A DNA stretch of 64,000 nt. Source: Peltaster fructicola (taxonomy: Eukaryota; Ascomycota; Dothideomycetes). Location: positions 1,860,001 through 1,924,000 of the forward strand of contig CP051142.1 of assembly GCA_001592805.2 (NCBI GenBank), given 5' to 3'. Shown here piece by piece: positions 52,531-64,000 of the stretch. The stretch's first letter is position 1; the number at the start of each line of letters is the position of its first letter. Under the pieces are notes generated by a model. That model saw only the letters and a program-made list of their open reading frames with translations. It made no database searches and was not told where the DNA came from. Both the position numbers and the translations under genes were made by a program.

Positions 52531-55500
52531 ATGGAGAGCAGCCGACAGCACAATGGACCGGATACATCCAAAGCTGGTGAACAACGCGACGCATCACCAG
52601 TAAGCATCAATTCGAGACACTTCGCGGCAGTAACGCGAGGCGAGATCTTCGTGCAGAGGTTCGACGATGGACGCCGGACTTGTGCCATCGAACAAGGCTC
52701 AGGCAAAGTTACAAGGCCGATCTTGAGTCTTTCACCTCCAACGTCCAGCTTCTTGGCTATCAGCAGGAATGCGTCCGTTGACATATACGACATTGACGCT
52801 CAACGCGTCAAGGCCACATTGATCGGATCCCGACGGTGTATCACGGCACTGTGTTGGTCGCCATGCGGCTCGTATCTGGCCAGCGGTAGCATTGATGGTT
52901 CACTATACATCTGGGCCCTGACGCGACCGAGTCGTCCAGTCGCACAGTGCGTAATCAAGACTGGGCTTATACAGCACGTCGCGTGGTCGAAGCAGTCTGG
53001 TGCAGTCATAGCCGTGGTCAACGACAGTGGCCTATATATCTGGGACAAGGCTTACACTACACAATGTGTTGTCAGTTTTGCTCGCAAGGCTGATAGACTG
53101 AAGCATCTCAGCTGGAGCCCTCATCACGAATCGATACTGCTTGCAACTTCCAGTGAAGGCCGGCTCTGTGTTTGGGATCTGACACCCGTGGTGGAACAGC
53201 TGAGACTCGCCAAGATTCCGACACAGCCTTCGCCAGTAACCCATTCCCTCGTATCGCAGAAGAAGCTGTTTCGCAGCGTCCTCTACGTACGCTGGATCAG
53301 CGAACAAGCAGTGGCTCTCCTGTATGAAGCGGGAAAGACATTCGCTGTTGTGGATGTGCGTAGTCCTAGCTTTGGCAGCATCGACTGGGAGCTTGGGTTC
53401 AGCCACCCATTTGAAGCATTTGGCTTCGAAGGCGATGGCGAGCGAACACATGTGCGCATGGTTAGTCGCGAGAAGCAGCGAACGTATCCGCTTCCTGGCA
53501 GGCGGACCAACGTCGAGGCTGTAAGTCGTCCAGTAAGCGGAGAGAGTACAGGAGGTGATAGTGTCTCGTGCTCTTCAACTCTCACACGAACTATGACGGC
53601 AGTGCCAATCTCTAAGCTGAGGGAGATCAATCGCACTCGCTGTGTACAGGCATCGCAGCACCAAGAGAACAGAATCGCTAGCTTGAGCGACTCCTTGAGC
53701 ACGCTGCGGCCAGAATCGTCCACGACGCATCTTCCTACGCCATCATCGAGTAGACCGCGACTCGCAAGGGAGGAAAGTGATTCACCTATGCCATTCCTGT
53801 CCCCAGCGATACCTGCTAAACGCACAGCTCACAGAGCTGACAACGTCTTGAACATGGACAGCATAGCACTTCCTGACTCGCACTCTGATGGCTACTTCGG
53901 GTCATTCTCGTCTGCAACAGCACATGACAGCGATTCCGACGACGACGCCTTTGACCTCAAGAGCAGCAAAGACAACACCCGTCTCATGCCAGGTGGTGTG
54001 AACGTGCCTCTGCCACGATCCTGTGGTGCAGTGTTCACAACGAATGGTAATATCGTCATGTTCCGACCACCACAGATCAAAGCAGTCCCAGACAAGGATA
54101 CATCTGTCAGCGAGCAGATTGACGCATCTCATGGTGATATGGAGCAGACTGCACGACTCTTTCCGACATTTGGCAACCTCTTCGCTGCTATGGCGCACTT
54201 TGCCACTGTTCCAGGCGTTGTGTCAACATACGAGAGCATCGAGCATCGGAACATGGTCGTGGAAGCCCTTGGCCTGGATAAAGCATCTTACAATTCTCGA
54301 GGGTCCTGAAACCGCATTCGCTTTCAGCGCTGTCGGTATCACGGCCTGCTGCCAATCTGCCCAATGTCGAAATCACCGTCGAGCGAATACAGAATGTTGC
54401 ACTGATCGACCAGCAGCTTGCCAGACACTATCGTGTACTAGTGCAGACTGACGAGCATGGCGCGTCAATGTGCTTGTCTAACGGTGCCATTGCCATCGAG
54501 TATGGTCGCGAGGAGGATGCGTTGGCTTGGCAGACTCTCGCGAAGGTCGTTGAGGAGACAGATGTGTCTTTGCTTCGTACAGGTCACGGGCCAACAGGCT
54601 GGAGTGATCATCCTTTCGGCGCAAGCTGGCTCGTCCGACGTATGTTCGCCACGGCAGATGCACATGGAAATCTGCAAATGCTTGCATGTATGACTGCTGT
54701 ACTGTTGGGCAGTGCCACATCGCAAAATTGATATGATTGGCAATATGGCCACACGGCTGGCCATCCAAGCATCAGCAACGATATCTAGATTGAAACTGTT
54801 CGAATGATCCCTCCCTGAGGACGGAGTTCAACGATGTCAAGTCGTACCAAAACTCACCGGTCAAGGCGCGGACAAATTCAGCTCTGTCATCACGAGGCCC
54901 GTCGCTGCCCACGACGCCGAGGCTTGAGTCTTCGTCAAGCACACCGCCCTGGAGCTCTCTCTCACTCAACCAGGATCTAAGTTGTCATTCTCCAGCTCAA
55001 TGAGTCCCGAGAACACACGTAGCAGCTTCAGCGCGGCAGTGAAGTCTTATGCTCAGAGTGTCTCTGATAAGTTTGCGTCCTACGGCACATCTCCACCGAT
55101 CAGAAAGGGTGTTCCCAGCCCGAACAATGAGCTATCTTCAAGCTTATCTGGTACTGGTAGTTGGACCAAGTCGGTGTCCTTCGCATCTACAGCTGATACC
55201 CGGCGTGCGAGTGCAACGGCAGCTGTGGTAGACGACTTCGATGAGGGCTACGACAGTGATCGTACTATTGAAGATGCTACTATAGGAAGCAGCCCAAGAA
55301 AGGTCACAGATAAGCTCACCATGGTGTACAAGAATCAAGACGCCTTTTCTGATGGTCTCTCTGGTTCAGCCGTGAGACCGCTCATACCACACGACCTCCT
55401 CTCCAGCTGCGAGATCTGGGCGCACGCATACGCAGAGCGTTTGCGCTCGTGGCAACTCGACGTACAAGCGGTTGAGTTCGACAAGATCGGTGCTGCTATA

Positions 55501-55737
55501 GCAAGATTGCTCGCTCCACTGCAAGAGACAACCGCCACGCAACGCAGCACCGTAGCACAGTTATCGATGTCAGCGGTGTGCAGTATCTGCTCTTGTGCTA
55601 TCCATGGGCTTGAACAAGTCTGTCCCTCATGCCAGCATTCCTTTCACATGGTTTGTCTCGGCGAAATCATGATACACGGTAACAATTGCATCGAATGTCC
55701 GACTGGGTGTGGTTGTATCTGCACATTCGATGCGTAA
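52531..55737 (+). CDS. MTC5: WDR59/Mtc5-like SEA (GATOR2) complex protein, reading frame interrupted
   Basis: WD40 protein of the vacuolar SEA complex, which controls TORC1 signalling in response to amino acids. Residues 1-250 hold WD repeats (ITALCWSPCGSYLASGS, LYIWDK, LCVWDL). Next come PRSCGAVFTTNGNIVMF, the RWD-linked region with GWSDHPFGASWLV, the KNQDAF stretch, and a C-terminal RING-like domain (CSICSCAIHG ... CPTGCGCIC). Together these match Mtc5/WDR59 in order. The parts lie in three frames: to about 54282-54303, then to about 54730, then 54795-54995, then to the stop at 55737. Splice signals are weak at the first and third breaks, where a single missing base fits; the second may be an intron (for instance 54699-54826). 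The N-terminus is uncertain; ATG at 52531 is the first in frame. Confidence 0.8.
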
Positions 55738-56187
55738 TAGGTCGCCTCCAACCCGAGATGGTGCCAAGGATCACACTGTCCGGTCAAGCTGGGAGAGAGC
55801 TGCTCTCGGCATCACAGATCGGCGCTTCGCCTCCTACGATGCTCGAGCATTGTTGAAGAAGCTATGAGCATGCCACAATGTTGTCTTTAACATGTATATC
55901 TATCTGTATTGTACTGGGAAAGGTGCGTCTGCTTGAAGTACTCGAGGTCAGGTGATTGGCTATTGTGTCCACACGTCTTCACGGTGCTGTGCTGTCGATC
56001 TCTACAAGGATGCGCTCACTTCAGCACTGCTGCTGCTTCTACTGTGGCTCGTCAAAAGGTAAGCTTCCGCGCATTTACGAGTGAATGAGGAGTTTAGATC
56101 TGCTGGCGTGAGGCTTCAAATTCCACACCACATTCTGGGTCTCCACCAGCACAAACATGTGCAATACTCTCAACGAACGGTGCATGA
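55738..56187. other. Intergenic region before the TPR-DUF4470 gene
   Basis: A 450 bp stretch with the presumed promoter of the next gene. No coding features. Confidence 0.45.
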
Positions 56188-58743
56188 ATGATGGCCGACT
56201 CCCACAAGCAGAAACAATCAGAAGATGCGAGAGCGCAGGGTAACACCCTCTACAGGTCCGGAAACTTCCTAGAAGGCAATACATCTACTACCTGCTACGC
56301 AACGTGTGGCTAACCTGTTCGCAGCCATCGAATGCTACACAAAGCTCATGAGCTCGATCCACATGCATCTTCTCCTCTGGCCAACCTTGCGGCGGCAAGC
56401 TTCGAGCTTGGCCGCTATGAGGAATCCATCGCCTTCGCTACAAAAGCCCTTCCTCTGTTGTCCACTGACCAGGCTGGCCTCCAGTCTCGCAGCCGCCTGC
56501 TCGTCCGCAGCTTCAGGGCGAACATTCTGCTAAAGCATTATAATGCTGCGTCTTCAATAGCTGAGAGTCTTTCCTCCGACGACACGCTTGGACCAGAATA
56601 CAAGCAGGTGTCAGAACGACTGATGAAAGTGATTGCACAGAGCAAGCACAAAACTCATGATTCACCGTCCACTCGACCGTCACCGTTCAAGCCCACGAAT
56701 GCAGGAGCTTCGCAATTGGAGATCGTTGGCGAAGACAAGCCAGCGTCGATCTTCGATGTCAGTCTACTGGAAAACGCTCGTGAAAATATCGCCTTCCTGT
56801 TCGCCGAAGTAGGCGATGCTCGGCACGTCTTCGCAACGCTTATTCATATCGCAGATCCGGCCATAACGAAGCCTGATGGCCTGCGATGGCACTTTACCTT
56901 AGCAGATGTCAATCCTGTCCAAGTTGCAAGATTGCTAGTGTTATTATCACTGCTCGAAGAGCTGTCCAACGACAACGAAGCCCATGTACGAAGCTCGAAG
57001 ACCTTGGCGGTAATATTCCACGCATACATTACGCCACTCATTCCGCAAGATCTCTACGACGAGCTACAGCGTCATGTAGTCATGGTCCTGAATGCCTTAG
57101 AGGCAAATGGGCATCTACCTCTGTCCGTCACTATCGGCGAGCGTGAAAGTGTAAAGGATGTACTGCGGTTCTGGCAGCATAATGCACAATCGAAGTTCCC
57201 TCCGACCTGGGTACAGACTGTACTCGAAGAGAAGACGGTGAACATGCTCAGTCCAGACGTCGACCTATTCCCATCCAACCTCAGAAAGGAAGCAAAGCTA
57301 TTTCGCAAGACATGTACATTGCGCTCCAGCCTTGGCGAAGGCACAGCGAAGGACGCAGTAGCACGTCTGTCAGAGCTCCCATCAGCACAACTTGCTGCCG
57401 AACTCACATCTGTCCAGCAGCAATGGCGAACGAATGTGACACTGCTTGCTGACACCGAGTACCCTTGGCAAGGACTCTCGTTCGACCCTTTCGACTTCGG
57501 ATCGAAGGTGGCCACAACGGAGATACAGGGCACTACAATCCTCGCAGACATCGTCAGTGATTGGCTTCTCAAAATATCCAAGGCGATCAAGACGCTACAG
57601 AATTGCTTCGAAGTCGAGCTACACGTCTCTGCAGCCGCTCTACCGTCGCTAGTCTCACAAGGCTCTTCAGACCATCGCTTATATGATCGAATTCACCTCG
57701 CTCAGCTGCCAGATCTGACAGGGGGTACTCTCTACGTCTATCTCTTCGCGACAACACACTTACGCCCTGCGCTCACTTCCTACGTCAGCTGGAAGTGTAT
57801 GTGGTATGCGGAAGCCTTCACTTCTTGGACGAACTATGATCTGGAGTTCCTTGCTCTCTTGCCGGCTAAGTCTGGTCTCGCTCCGGTAGAGCAGCTCTTC
57901 CTCGTGCGAGCAGACTCTGACGTTCATGCTGAGGATCCAGGCAGTGGATTGTTCACTTCTACGAGCATCTCGGGCTTCCGAAGAGCACGATTGGCCAACA
58001 TCAGCAAGCTGACCTTTGAGCGACTTGTGCCACGTACGCAGTTGACAACATGGCTGTACCGCATCTTGCTGAAGATCTCGTTGCCATATATTGACCAGTC
58101 GAACAGCACGCCTAAGGTCCTGTCACCACTCAATCTCAACTTCTTTGTGTGCTTACTTGAACGACTGCAGCAGATCGGCTACCCGGCACATTGGCTGAGC
58201 GACGTGCTTGATTCTGTGTTGTCAGGCGCCATTGGTACGACCGCAAGGCAGCCTGGTTCGTCCCCATTGAAACTCAAGGAAGTCAAAGCAAATCTGAGCG
58301 AGCGTAGCTTAGACATAGCCTTTCTGACGACAGAGCTGCGAACGGTGCTCGCCCTTGAAGGTCGCAGCCTTGGCTTTGGCAGCTTGTATGATACGCCCTC
58401 GGAGGTACGGTTTCACAAGGTGACTTTTGAGACTGTCAAGGAGATGAAGGAGGCTTGGGCGTCTTACCTGCTCGTATTGGATCGCACATCTGTGAACGAC
58501 AACAATGGAGGACTTCCGTTGACCAAGAAGAGACAAGCTCATTTGGTGCATGCGAAGACAATATCCACCTTCGCTTGGGACGGCCTAACAAGAACTGCAT
58601 ACTTCCGCATCAGTGACACTGAGATGGTGTCGATGATTAAGGAAGGCTTTTATATCACGTTATGGCACTCAGAGTCCTGGTCAGCACAGTCGGAGAGGCG
58701 TCCACTTCGAGACTGTCCACCTGCTCCCACAGAAGATCCATGA
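56188..58743 (+). CDS. TPR and DUF4470 domain protein (GC-AG intron and one apparent frameshift)
   Basis: Exon 1 is 56188-56275; intron 1 (56276-56324, 49 bp) appears to use a GC donor (AAG|GCAATA), a CTAAC branch and CGCAG; exon 2 runs to 58743. The join gives a well-formed tetratricopeptide repeat: QGNTLYRSGNFLEAIECYTK followed by AHELDPHASS. At 56341-56343 (three A) the frame must move one base, consistent with a lost A. A second TPR (NLAAASFELGRYEESI) follows. A DUF4470 domain lies near residues 150-250, with NARENIAFLFAEVGDARHV and a region of conserved Leu. The rest, about 550 residues, is poorly conserved. Related fungal proteins are uncharacterised; TPRs imply a scaffold or co-chaperone role. 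The exon 1 ATG at 56188 is one of three nearby ATGs. Confidence 0.78.
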
Positions 58744-59421
58744 GAACATACTGCATATGGTTCCTCTACGGCTGGCTTCGAAGCATGGTACCTTCAACAC
58801 CACTCTGCTACACACGGCAGCCAAGACGAGGATGATCGCCTCCAATGTGCTTCACAAGATCATCCATGTAAGGTCCGAGACCACGACCATTTCCCTTGTT
58901 GCGACGTCTTGTTGTCATCCCATGATATAAGGACATGTGCAGTTTACTATTAGATCTGCACCATTTCCGAAGCGGAAGGATTGCACTTGCTCCATGCATA
59001 GCCGATAAGTATCGTGTGCACTTCTGCCAATACCATGAAACCTACAAATGTGTCCTTACCTCTCAATGCTGTTCGTGTCCTCCTGCATATTGCAATCGTT
59101 CGTTCTGAATCATTGCTGGTCATGGCAGCACAAAGCGTAAGTCGCCAGCGACCTAGGACAAGCCGGTGTGCTGTCGTCTAGCATTGACTACTCGACGTCA
59201 GTGTCGATCTCGACGGTAGTATCGACTGTCCAGAGGTGGTTCAGCTGCGTCTACTAGGTCGCTGCACTTCGAGGATGTCCTACACAGTATTGATGCTCGC
59301 GTAGTGGTCAACAAGAACATATGGGACTCAACTACGTCATCTTGAGGCTCGGTTCATATGTTCGAATACTGTATTGTTGTGGATTCATCTGTTGGAGCAC
59401 TTCATCCATTAACTCACACTC
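58744..59421. other. Intergenic region before the third SDR
   Basis: A 678 bp stretch with only short, unsupported open frames. It holds the promoter of the SDR at 59422. Confidence 0.45.
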
Positions 59422-60189
59422 ATGGCGAAGATCTTTCTCACTGGTTCTTCAGACGGCATTGGTCTTGCAGCTGCCCGGCTCCTCGCAGCTCAAGGCCATA
59501 AGGTCACGCTTCATGCTCGTAGTTCAGCACGTGCAGAGCAAGCTCGAGAGGCTGTACCAAATGCTGCCGGAGTATTGATCGGCGACCTCTCCAGCATCGA
59601 GCAAACGAAGAAGCTAGCAGAGGAGGCAAACAAAGCAGGTCCATGGGACGCAGTCATTCATAATGCTGGTGTTTATCGCAATGACAGTAGGACAGAGCAA
59701 GGTCTGGCCATGGCATTTGCTGTCAATTGCCTGGCGCCATACATGTTGACTTGTCTGATGGAGAAGCCAAAACGCTTGCTGTATATGTCGTCAAGCCTGC
59801 ACTACAATGGCGACACAAGCTTGAACGACGTTGCTTGGACGCAGAGAAAGCAGATCAGTGTCAGCCAAGCATACAGTGATAGTAAGCTGCAAGATGTTCT
59901 GTTGGCCAATGCTGTAGCAAGGCGATGGCCTGACGTGCAAAGCTGCTCAATGGATCCAGGCTGGGTGCAGACCAAGATGGGTGGCTTCTCAGCGCCTGTC
60001 AAGGTCGATGTACCTGCGAAGACCTTGGCCAGCTATGCAGCAGGTGACCATGTCATAGGCACAGCGTCGGGAGTCTACTTCACCACTGGAGGCGCCAAAG
60101 ATCCAGTAAGCGTCACAAAGGATGTTGCAGCACAGGACCAGTTTCTGAAAACTTGTCAAGAACTGTCAGGACTTGAGCTGCCGACATAG
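59422..60189 (+). CDS. Short-chain dehydrogenase/reductase (WW-oxidoreductase/retinol dehydrogenase-like)
   Basis: Intronless, 255-residue SDR. The cofactor motif TGSSDGIG is at residues 7-14, with HARSSARAEQA after beta-strand 2 suggesting NADP preference by its Arg residues. NAG of the family is present (IHNAGVY), the serine region reads YMSSSLHY and the catalytic YSDSK is about 30 residues later. That long spacing and MDPGWVQTKM are features of the light-dependent protochlorophyllide/retinol dehydrogenase-like branch. The substrate is unknown. It is isolated, with no biosynthetic partner genes around it, so a housekeeping or detoxifying role is as likely as secondary metabolism. Confidence 0.85.
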   Translation: MAKIFLTGSSDGIGLAAARLLAAQGHKVTLHARSSARAEQAREAVPNAAGVLIGDLSSIEQTKKLAEEANKAGPWDAVIHNAGVYRNDSRTEQGLAMAFAVNCLAPYMLTCLMEKPKRLLYMSSSLHYNGDTSLNDVAWTQRKQISVSQAYSDSKLQDVLLANAVARRWPDVQSCSMDPGWVQTKMGGFSAPVKVDVPAKTLASYAAGDHVIGTASGVYFTTGGAKDPVSVTKDVAAQDQFLKTCQELSGLELPT

Positions 60190-62571
60190 AGCCGCCTTAC
60201 TTGTTGAGAGGGTTTCGGCACTCGAGGAGAGGCGACAAGCATGGGTTGCTCAGCCTGCGCGCAGTGGGAATCCGTACGAATTGTGCTCGTCGTCTTCCAA
60301 GGCCAGAGTAGAGGCAGATACAGCAGTTTAGCACAGGTCTGATAGTTGTCTAATGGCATAGCTTCGTCTTTGACCAGAGCATCTCTGGTTTTTGATGTCC
60401 TCGATGTCAAAGCTGGCCTAATCACATGTCAGTGGCAATGCTGTATGGCTATACATAGCTGCAAGCACATGCAGAGCGAAAGCATATGGCAAGATATGCG
60501 TTACACACCTCTCGTTTCAAAGCATGCATTGCGTGCATACTGTGAGGCAGGGCACGAAAACCGAACCGCTGCTGCAGCACAAGCCGCTGGGTGAGATCTC
60601 AGACAGTCTTCCACAAGATCGGCCCTCTTCGCCGCTTGCGTGGTGCTGGTGCTTGAGACGATCGAAAACATCGCAGTCCCCTTGCATCTGTAGCATCAGA
60701 GCGCACGTTCACACAGTGACAGCTGGTTAATGCTGGCGCCAAGCAGCTCTGCAGACTAAGATTAAGCTTCCGGAAGCTTTCTTGCGTGGTGTTGATTCTT
60801 CCAAGGAACTAGAGATTCGATCATCGATCTGGGATCGCATACGACGCGGAGGGCGAAGGAAAAGCTCGTCAAACGAGTTAGAGCGGACCAGGAATCTGCT
60901 CTCTGTTTTGGGTCATTCGCGGATGGTCAAGCGTATGCTCACAACTTCCCCTTAGGCAGATGTACTTGGCTTTCACAGCTCTTCACGGACTTTCGAGCTC
61001 TCAGTCAGCCGTGCATAACAAGCGTTTGATGATCGGTAGCTGCGCATGCAGCCGTTGGCAACGAACCAAGCCACATTGTCATCCAGCAGCGCTACTTGAA
61101 ATTGCTGTTGCGATAAGACGATGTTGTTATAGGTCTTGCGGCACCAGTATAGTCCGCGAGTACTCGAGATCCAGGTACGCGGCAGAGTTGTGCCTCTGAG
61201 CAATTTCGCATGTCAACCCAATAGCGAACACCGAACGAGAATGTACGTGAGCTGGTTTGAATTCCTGTGTTGTCAAGCGTGATAGGCCGGGGCCAATGGA
61301 TGATTGACACTCAGCCACAAGCATCAGCAGATCGTTCGGCATTTTGACGTCGAACAGCGCGTTCAACACACACTGTGGTGACAAATGTAGTCATAGAAGT
61401 CAAAGCTATCATCCTAGCGGCGTGACGATCTGTCATCGAAGAACCGGTGAGACTGCACACCAGCGCGCTCCTGAACGAGTATTCGCCGCAGCCTGCCTTG
61501 TCTGTTGTGAGAAAGAACGCGTGCCGACAGAGACACTTTGTCCGACAGTGTCAGACACTTGCTAGGAATATCATCTGCCAAGCCGCGCAAAAAGCGTGTC
61601 ATCTTTGTCGATCTGCTAAGTCCGGGCTCAATATGTAGATGGTTGAGATCGTCTCTGCCGTGCATGCTTTTAGATGACCCTGTTGCTCAAGGATGTGGCT
61701 GAGGAGCTGCCTGGGATGTCTTGCAGGTGCCGCCATTCATGCTTGAGCTCCCTGACAATGGTCTTGCATGACATCTAGGAGCGCTCGCAGCAGTTGGTTA
61801 CGAAGGCAACCAGGAGCAGTTTCTGGCTCCATTATTGTGACATGCTCAATCTGGTCGGAGCCGATGACGATCAAGGACCATTACCAGAGGCGCTATGCAT
61901 GATAGCAGTCCCTTCCTTAGAGATATTCCGGTGCAGTCGTCAGCAACTTAGCACAAATAGCTGCAGCGACACAATGTGCCGATTGTCAAATCGCGCCTGA
62001 ATGTTGTTAGGCTGGCGCGCAAGGTGCGCACAAGTGTCTCGCAAGAGCATGTACTAGTAGTGAGAGCATGTGCTTGTGTCTCTTGCTCGGTTGTGAAGTA
62101 GATTGACAGTGGATAGGCAGCGGCAAGATGAAGGAAACAGCAGCGCGGCTGGCTATTGCTTCCACCTGCCTACCTGTCTGCCCTTGATCCAAACTTTGTC
62201 GTCTTTGCGGACCACACATACTCGGCTTTTTTTCTTTTCAACACTGCATCAACTGATGAACGAGAGCGCTGTGAACAATTGCTCTGACACAGTTCGCTGC
62301 CCACGTTCGTTTTCTCACCCGTGCGCCTCTTCCCAGCGAGCTCCTCCAAAATCCGAAGCGTGACGCGGCGGCCACTAATAGCAACCCAACCGATTCAAAC
62401 CTCGACATCTTTCCATCACAAAGTACATACAAACACCTCCAATCGCGATAATCAAGACCTCCTCACCTCTCACACCCTTCGCGGGTGCTACTTAGCACTT
62501 CCGTCCTTGATTTCGACACTTTGCTGCTCAGCTGTGTCGTCCGTCGGACTTTCACCACAAGCCGCTCCACG
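60190..62571. other. 2.4 kb interval without a recognised gene
   Basis: Open frames are all under about 90 codons and show no domain or plausible splicing. No repeat or mobile-element motif was recognised. The last few hundred bases, with pyrimidine-rich tracts and a TTTTTTTCTTTTC run near 62228-62240, are promoter-like for the next gene. Confidence 0.5.
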
Positions 62572-64000
62572 ATGGCACCCTCGACACCAAGGTTGCGCAT
62601 TCTGTCAGGTCAGTGCTATCGCCATCACGAAAGAGCAAGGAGATATCGTCGCGTCCGAGTGGCACATCAGTGTGTTGCAGCTCTCGCAGCGCGGTGCTGA
62701 GCCGCTCAACAAATTGCTCTTTACGACCCGGGACAAAGCTGACTCTTTTCTCAGTTGGCGGTAATGCTGTCTCAGCGTTTCTGTCGTGGCGCCTTTCTGC
62801 TACGAATGCGTGCGATGTGACATTAGTGTGGAAAAATGGCTTTGAGGCTGTCGCACAATACGGAATCACATTCAAGTCAGTTTGAGCTGTGCACCAGCAT
62901 ATTATGAAACTGACCACTGCGAAGATCTGCTAAGTTTGGAAACGAACGCTTCAAACCAAGACATGGTAAATAGCACATCGCCAAATGACTGGGTCGATGC
63001 TAATGCTTCACAGTTGTCAGATCACCAGAGGAAGCCACCGGAACGTCTCGAGCATCATTCGATTATGTCGTTCTCTGCGTAAAGGCACTACCAGATGTTT
63101 ACGACCTCGCTTCTGTCATCGAATCTGTCGTGGCTCCTCAACACACCTGCATCCTTGTTAACACAACCAGCAGCATCGGCATTGAGACATACCTCGAGCA
63201 GAGATTTCCCACAAACGTTGTTTTGTCTCTTGTCTCCGGCGCAGAGCTCTCTCAACAAGGCAGCAGCGAGTTCGAGCATAAAGGAGGGTCAGGACTATGG
63301 GTCGGTGCTGCAAACAGAAATCCAGCCATCCCTGCATCGATACAACAGGACATGGCGGAGGCTCTCGCAATGACGCTCAAGTCTGGAATGGTTGACTGCG
63401 AGGTCTCACCAAATATCCGCCAGCAGCAGTATGAACGCATGATCGGGTACGTTCTTGAGCACATACTTGGAGAAAATTGTCACTGACCATTCACAGTCCG
63501 ATTGCATTTCACCCTGTTAGTGTGCTCTTCGAAACTCCTACGCACGCCGAATTGATCGAGAAGTCTGGTGTCCGCCAGATGATTAACGGTATCGTGGACG
63601 AGCTCATCACACTCGCACAGAAGCAAGACTGTGTTTTCCCCTCGAACTACAGGAGCCAAGTCATCGAACAGATGCTTGTACCAGCAGAAACACAAACCAC
63701 TATGTATCAAGACTTTGTCGCGCGCAGACCGATGGAGGTCGAGACATACTTGGGTTCTCCTCTCAAGCAAGGACTGGAGCTCAACATCGCTCTGCCTAGG
63801 GTCGAGACTCTTTATGCACTCTTACACAACCTCAACGCTGTCAATCAGACTCGTCAGCCGTCCTCCCCAGGCGCACAACTACCACCGCAGAGGATGTCCT
63901 CCGCGCCAAATGGAATGATGCCTAAGAACGGCATGTACGGTCCAGGGCCGAACGGTCGACCACCTATGGGCAATATGCGATCGGGAGGTCGTGCACCTTC
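62572..64000 (+). CDS. Ketopantoate reductase (ApbA/PanE)-like protein, 3' end outside window
   Basis: Exons are 62572-62608, 62755-62879, 62935-62965, 63014-63446 and 63497 onward; introns are 146, 55, 48 and 50 bp and all keep the frame. The spliced start reads MAPSTPRLRIL, then SVGGNAVSAFLSWRL, the Rossmann glycine motif of ketopantoate reductases. FGNERFKPRHVV, DYVVLCVKALPDVYDL, and PQHTCILVNTTSSIG follow, then the C-terminal helical domain with ERMIGPIAFHP, and RRPMEVETYLGSP. This matches a conserved fungal ketopantoate-reductase-like protein. The pantothenate-pathway reaction (2-dehydropantoate to pantoate) is possible but not established, since ascomycetes carry several such paralogues. 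After residue 405 or so a Pro/Gly/Met/Asn-rich tail begins and continues past the window edge. Confidence 0.9.

Noticed and set aside
54465-54768. Minus-strand open frames of 96-99 codons
   Set aside because: They are antisense to the conserved GWSDHPFG segment of the WDR59-like gene.

Overview
This window is nuclear DNA of a filamentous ascomycete, most likely a dothideomycete (Mycosphaerellales/Capnodiales-like; the order is inference). It has compact genes on both strands, mostly 47-55 bp introns with GT/AG borders and CTGAC/CTAAC-like branch points, and fungal orthologues throughout (Stt4, Met13, Orc4, Las17, Nur1, Ubc13, Mtc5/WDR59).

Layout. (1) 1-16.4 kb is a DHN-melanin locus: the 5' half of a non-reducing polyketide synthase (minus strand, cut by the left edge), a 7.5 kb stretch with no convincing gene, the Cmr1/Pig1-type regulator with two C2H2 fingers plus a Zn2Cys6 domain, and a trihydroxynaphthalene-reductase-type SDR (Brn1/Thr1). 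The PKS makes the naphthol precursor, the SDR performs naphthol reduction steps, and the regulator is expected to activate both. (2) 18-33.5 kb: a mitochondrial J-protein, a second SDR, an F-BAR/DEP/RhoGAP protein, PI 4-kinase Stt4, a small Cys-rich protein, nuclear rim protein Nur1 and a coiled-coil protein. (3) 34.4-49.1 kb: methylenetetrahydrofolate reductase, Orc4, a CorA-like membrane protein, WASP/Las17, a Dal5-type MFS transporter divergent from an intracellular GH31 glycosidase, and ribosomal protein eL24. (4) 49.4-64 kb: an unrecognised protein with a Cys-rich C-terminus, Ubc13, a WDR59/Mtc5-like SEA-complex protein, a TPR-DUF4470 protein, a third SDR, a 2.4 kb stretch without a gene, and a ketopantoate-reductase-like protein running off the right edge.

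A recurring anomaly: CMR1, LAS17, the TPR-DUF4470 gene and at least two places in the WDR59-like gene read as if one base were missing, in three cases at a short homopolymer. All clear cases shift the frame the same way. This looks more like an assembly or consensus artefact than gene death, though CMR1 deserves a direct check because its loss would affect melanin.

I found no clearly new multi-gene system. The best candidates for novelty are the small Cys-rich protein near 30.2 kb, the Cys-rich protein at 49.4-51.1 kb, the GH31/transporter divergent pair and the gene-free interval inside the melanin cluster. Exon borders were placed by eye from reading frame and splice signals.
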